Assembly (NCBI GenBank): GCA_031769625.1
Contig: JAUIMM010000687.1
Coordinates: 30,492 to 94,491 of the forward strand
Length of the DNA stretch: 64,000 nt
Direction: 5' to 3'
Source: Taudactylus pleione
Taxonomy: Eukaryota; Chordata; Amphibia; Anura; Myobatrachidae
The position numbers were made by a program, and so were the translations under genes. Below, piece after piece: positions 59,792 through 64,000 of the stretch; the stretch's first letter is position 1, and each line of letters starts with the position of its first letter. Below the pieces are notes generated by a model. It had not been told where the DNA came from and did no database searches. It worked only from the letters and a program-made list of their open reading frames with translations.

Positions 59792-60104
59792 CTGGGGTGG
59801 GAGGAGTGCTAGTGTTTTAGGGATGATTTTTTTGTAGTATGTTTATAATTTGTTTAAGGGGTGGTGTTATTTCAGTGATAGTACTTATTGGTGTTTTTGT
59901 TATTAATAAGTTTTGTGGAAAGGATCTATGTCTTTGTTTGTTGTTTTTTTTCTGGTAAGTTAATATGATGTACAGTAATTGGAATTTTTCGTTTGGTGGA
60001 TGAAACCTAATGATGAGTTGTTAGATACTTCAAACAGTGGCTGTATCCCTTTTGGGAATGGAGAAGTTATCTTACACCTGAACGGTTTCAAAAAAAAAAA
60101 AAAA
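59792..60104 (+). other. E4 3' UTR and 15-nt poly(A) tail
   Basis: Same 3' UTR and tail as E3, followed by TGTAACAAAG of the host unit. Confidence 0.8.
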
Positions 60105-61628
60105 TGTAACAAAGTTGGAGTTTGTTCCCAAGCCTAGTGTTGGATGGGAGCCTGCAGACCCTTGTATTCTAAGGAGCCTTTTGGCGCCATGGATGTCAAA
60201 GATGGGCTTCATGGTTCTGACTTGATGGGGAGAAATGAGGCTCATGTGCCCAGTGCATTTTTGCTGTTTCTTGAATGATTGGAGCACTCCCCTAGGTCAC
60301 TTCAGGCCTAACGGCATGATGCTGTACTGCTGCAGCCAATAGGTTTTGCTTGGTACTGTGGAAAAATCTACCATGATCCAATACAGGGAAGCCTTAGTTC
60401 TAGACAGCGCTGTAGTGCATAACCACAACCTCAAGAACATCACGGGTCCTATATATATATATATATATATATATTATTATTTTTTTTATTATTATTGTTT
60501 TTTACAGAAGCCATAGAAGGATGCTCCAATCACCCAGGAGAGTGTAAAAGCATGCTGTGCAAATAAGCACCATTTCTCTTTAACCCACAAAAGCCAAAGA
60601 CCCATCATCACAGAGCACCAGGGTACACCTTAGATTCAGGGTCTTCAGGCTCTCTTATGTCTCAAAGCTTGGGGGCTGCGCTTCTGATTTGGTACTTATC
60701 AGACACAAGCAGCTACCTCACATAGAGAGACATTGATAATTGCTGATGAACACAATGGGTAGTTTAAATCATATACTATTACAATTAGGGAGAGCTATTT
60801 TTAAATAAAAAATAAATACATGTATATATTTATTAGAATTTCCAGTACTTATCATATGCTAATTACCAGTAATTCAATGCTTAAATGTTAACTAAGCAGA
60901 TAGATAGCGCACACATTACTTCATTTATAAGCATAAAGTTTAGCTGCAAAGTATTTTGCATATATACAAATTATGTTGCAGCTGGTACATTTTAAGTGTA
61001 AATGAAGTAATATTTGCACTGTTTGCCCACTTAGTTGACTTTAAAAGATTAAATATATGATGCTTAGCATATGGTAAGTATTATAAATGTAAACACATAT
61101 ACATTGATTTATAATGGTATTTGATATAAAGTGGTTTATAAAAAGATTATTTATGCTTTGTTCTCAAGTATGGTCAGCTCATTGGGTCAGAGCTTGGGCT
61201 GGTAGTTAGAAACTGCAGCAGTAAATTAGGAGCATGGTATCTAGGAGACAGCACTGCAACTCCAAACCAAACAGCAGATGCACCCCTGTATTTGTGTCCT
61301 TTTCTCCGATATATGTTTTTTCATTTGGCCTGGTTCAATTTCCCCCCCATGCTTTCCTTCTCCTTTTTAATCTACACTTTAATTTCTTTGATTTAATGTT
61401 ACCAAAAGAGAGCAGAGGATTTCAATGTCATTTAGAGCCTTGGAGTTATTACTTTTTTTTTCAATTCATCTCTATGTTATCAATTTAACATATGCAGACT
61501 TTTTTCCCTCCCTCTCTTTCTCTCTGGGTGCATGATTTGTGAATGCACTGCCTCCTGCAAGCCTCTGCCACATCCACAAACCAACTGGCAGCCTTTCTTT
61601 CTTCATGTCTTCTCTCGGCAGTTAATCA

Positions 61629-63083
61629 GACAGTCTAGAACCTTAATTGGAATGTTAACAGTGTTTACAGAATGTTCAGGAGTCTACGGAATATTCATAC
61701 TGTCCACAGAATGTTCAGGAGTGGCTGCCATGCAGTCACCATGGCATTAGAATGTAAACAGTCAGCTAGCAGATTCTGCCACTATAACAACATTCTTCTA
61801 TGATGTCACAATCTACTGCTGCTTATAACCATTGCACTTCCTTGAAGAAGCCCACTTGAGGGAGACAAAGACCTCAAGATTCATCATATCACTGCTTGTT
61901 CTTGCAAATGGAGAAAATGAATGCCTCCAGCTGGTCCAAAGTCAAACAATGAGGAAAATTCAAGCATTACACACCTAAAATATATTTTCAAAATATGACA
62001 GAAATTATCTGAATAGTAAATGTGAACTACTCTAGCATATTTTGCCTCAATATAGAAATGTAACAAATATCCAAGTTGTTGGAAGTAATGGAGAGCAATT
62101 CATGCCTCCAACAGTTGTATCCATGTTGTTGCCCCTGCAATGGTGCGAAAAAGTCAAAACCGGAGACCTGATAAACAATTTCCAAATGGCATTGCAGAAG
62201 TGTCATAGGGGTTGGATAATCATAACACAATAGAATATATTCATTATTTAATTAGCCAATCCTCCGCAAATACATCCACTTTACAGGGACTTTGACTTTA
62301 GTCCCAGAATTAGGCCTGAATAGAGGCAGATAAATGGAGACAAGACATGGAGGCACAATGCGACACCAAAAGATCAGTCCTCTTCTTATCAGTTGTTTAA
62401 TGAATCATATGAAGTGTTTATAAATGCAAAAGTGCAAACAGGTGAGTGCAGCAGCAGGTTGTATTGACATGTGATTGTAGAACAAGCACTGGGGGCATAG
62501 GCCTCATTTCTCCCCATCCCCTCAGAGCAAAATGGCCCCCATTGAGGGGAAAAAAATGAATCTTCAGGTCCCCCTTCACCGATACTAGTGGGACCCATGA
62601 GCACCCTTGATCCCTGGAGCCATTTTTTTTCAATAAATGGTCTCCTTAATTGTAATGGCATATGATTTATACTACCCCTAATGGTATTTGTGATTTCTGT
62701 TCCTTTCTTCCACATGTTACATGGCTACTTTTGTATGTGATGTAACAAAGTTGGAGTTTGTTCCCAAGCCTAGTGTTGGATGGGAGCCTGCAGACCCTTG
62801 TATTCTAAGGAGCCTTTTGGCGCCATGGATGTCAAAGATGGGCTTCATGGTTCTGACTTGATGGGGAGAAATGAGGCTCATGTGCCCAGTGCATTTTTGC
62901 TGTTTCTTGAATGATTGGAGCACTCCCCTAGGTCACTTCAGGCCTAACGGCATGATGCTGTACTGCTGCAGCCAATAGGTTTTGCTTGGTACTGTGGAAA
63001 AATCTACCATGATCCAATACAGGGAAGCCTTAGTTCTAGACAGCGCTGTAGTGCATAACCACAACCTCAAGAACATCACGGGT

Positions 63084-63130
<47 letters not shown>

Positions 63131-64000
63131 TATTTTTTTTTTTATTATTATTGTTTTTTACAGAAGCCATAGAAGGATGCTCCAATCACCCAGGAGAGTG
63201 TAAAAGCATGCTGTGCAAATAAGCACCATTTCTCTTTAACCCACAAAAGCCAAAGACCCATCATCACAGAGCACCAGGGTACACCTTAGATTCAGGGTCT
63301 TCAGGCTCTCTTATGTCTCAAAGCTTGGGGGCTGCGCTTCTGATTTGGTACTTATCAGACACAAGCAGCTACCTCACATAGAGAGACATTGATAATTGCT
63401 GATGAACACAATGGGTAGTTTAAATCATATACTATTACAATTAGGGAGAGCTATTTTTAAATAAAAAATAAATACATGTATATATTTATTAGAATTTCCA
63501 GTACTTATCATATGCTAATTACCAGTAATTCAATGCTTAAATGTTAACTAAGCAGATAGATAGCGCACACATTACTTCATTTATAAGCATAAAGTTTAGC
63601 TGCAAAGTATTTTGCATATATACAAATTATGTTGCAGCTGGTACATTTTAAGTGTAAATGAAGTAATATTTGCACTGTTTGCCCACTTAGTTGACTTTAA
63701 AAGATTAAATATATGATGCTTAGCATATGGTAAGTATTATAAATGTAAACACATATACATTGATTTATAATGGTATTTGATATAAAGTGGTTTATAAAAA
63801 GATTATTTATGCTTTGTTCTCAAGTATGGTCAGCTCATTGGGTCAGAGCTTGGGCTGGTAGTTAGAAACTGCAGCAGTAAATTAGGAGCATGGTATCTAG
63901 GAGACAGCACTGCAACTCCAAACCAAACAGCAGATGCACCCCTGTATTTGTGTCCTTTTCTCCGATATATGTTTTTTCATTTGGCCTGGTTCAATTTCCC
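61629..64000. repeat. Array unit 16 (partial, empty LINE site)
   Basis: The first 2,372 bp of another unit, cut by the window edge within the segment that follows IR-B. It has (TA)17 at 63086-63119 and an empty site at 62739. The array clearly continues beyond the window. Confidence 0.95.

Larger units (their letters stand above)
54662..60104 (+). mobile_element. E4: full-length Tx1-clade LINE
   Basis: A 5,443-bp element with both ORFs open and a 15-nt poly(A) tail (60090-60104). Junctions, tail and host flanks match E3. It lacks the E3 Arg664His change, so after the duplication E3 diverged slightly, or gene conversion restored E4. Confidence 0.9.
53552..61628. repeat. Array unit 15, carrying LINE E4
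   Basis: Same 8,077-bp length as unit 14, with the same (TA)12 tract (60450-60473) and TATTATTATTTTTTTT end. It looks like a direct duplicate of the unit-14 module rather than an independent insertion. Confidence 0.95.

Noticed and set aside
1..64000. CRISPR array or bacterial mobile island
   Set aside because: The repeat unit is kilobases long with no spacer logic, there are no cas-like genes or dense coding, and the elements are eukaryotic LINEs with poly(A) tails.

Overview
The window looks like eukaryotic, probably vertebrate, nuclear DNA. It is AT-rich and seemingly CpG-poor, with AT microsatellites, no bacterial-style gene packing, and intact Tx1-clade (L1 superfamily) non-LTR retrotransposons. 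These elements are best known from amphibians and fishes, so an amphibian-like genome is my first guess, but the species cannot be fixed from the sequence.

The whole 64 kb is one head-to-tail tandem array. A unit of about 2.63-2.69 kb is repeated 15 times, plus a partial 16th copy at the right edge. Phased on an arbitrary start, the units begin at 1, 2637, 5289, 7959, 10623, 24188, 26844, 29534, 32206, 34875, 37533, 40164, 42820, 45475, 53552 and 61629. The copies differ by scattered substitutions, small indels and mainly by the length of a (TA)n tract (4 to 34 dinucleotides). I recognise no protein-coding gene in the unit. Each unit holds a degenerate 20-bp minisatellite, two long imperfect inverted repeats, the TA/T-rich tract and a CT-rich tract.

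Three units carry full-length retrotransposons, all in the same orientation and at the same nucleotide of the unit: E1 plus E2 in direct succession in unit 5 (11733-22633), E3 in unit 14 (46585-52027) and E4 in unit 15 (54662-60104). Thirteen units have the same site empty. Each element is about 5.44-5.46 kb: a short 5' UTR whose first ~40 bp resemble the 5' end of U2 snRNA, ORF1 (505 aa, three CCHC zinc knuckles), ORF2 (1130 aa, AP-like endonuclease, reverse transcriptase, C-terminal CCHC motif), a ~300-bp 3' UTR and an A-rich tail. ORF1 would bind element RNA. The ORF2 endonuclease would nick the array site and the reverse transcriptase would copy the RNA there. E1, E3 and E4 have both ORFs open. 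E2 has a 2-bp deletion that breaks ORF2 between endonuclease and reverse transcriptase.

The most interesting result is a target-specific Tx1-like LINE colonising a tandem array that I cannot identify. It shows a self-adjacent double insertion, a U2-like head, and a duplicated 8,077-bp unit-plus-LINE module (units 14 and 15). Near-identity of copies means assembly collapse or expansion must be kept in mind; copy number and order should be confirmed with long reads.
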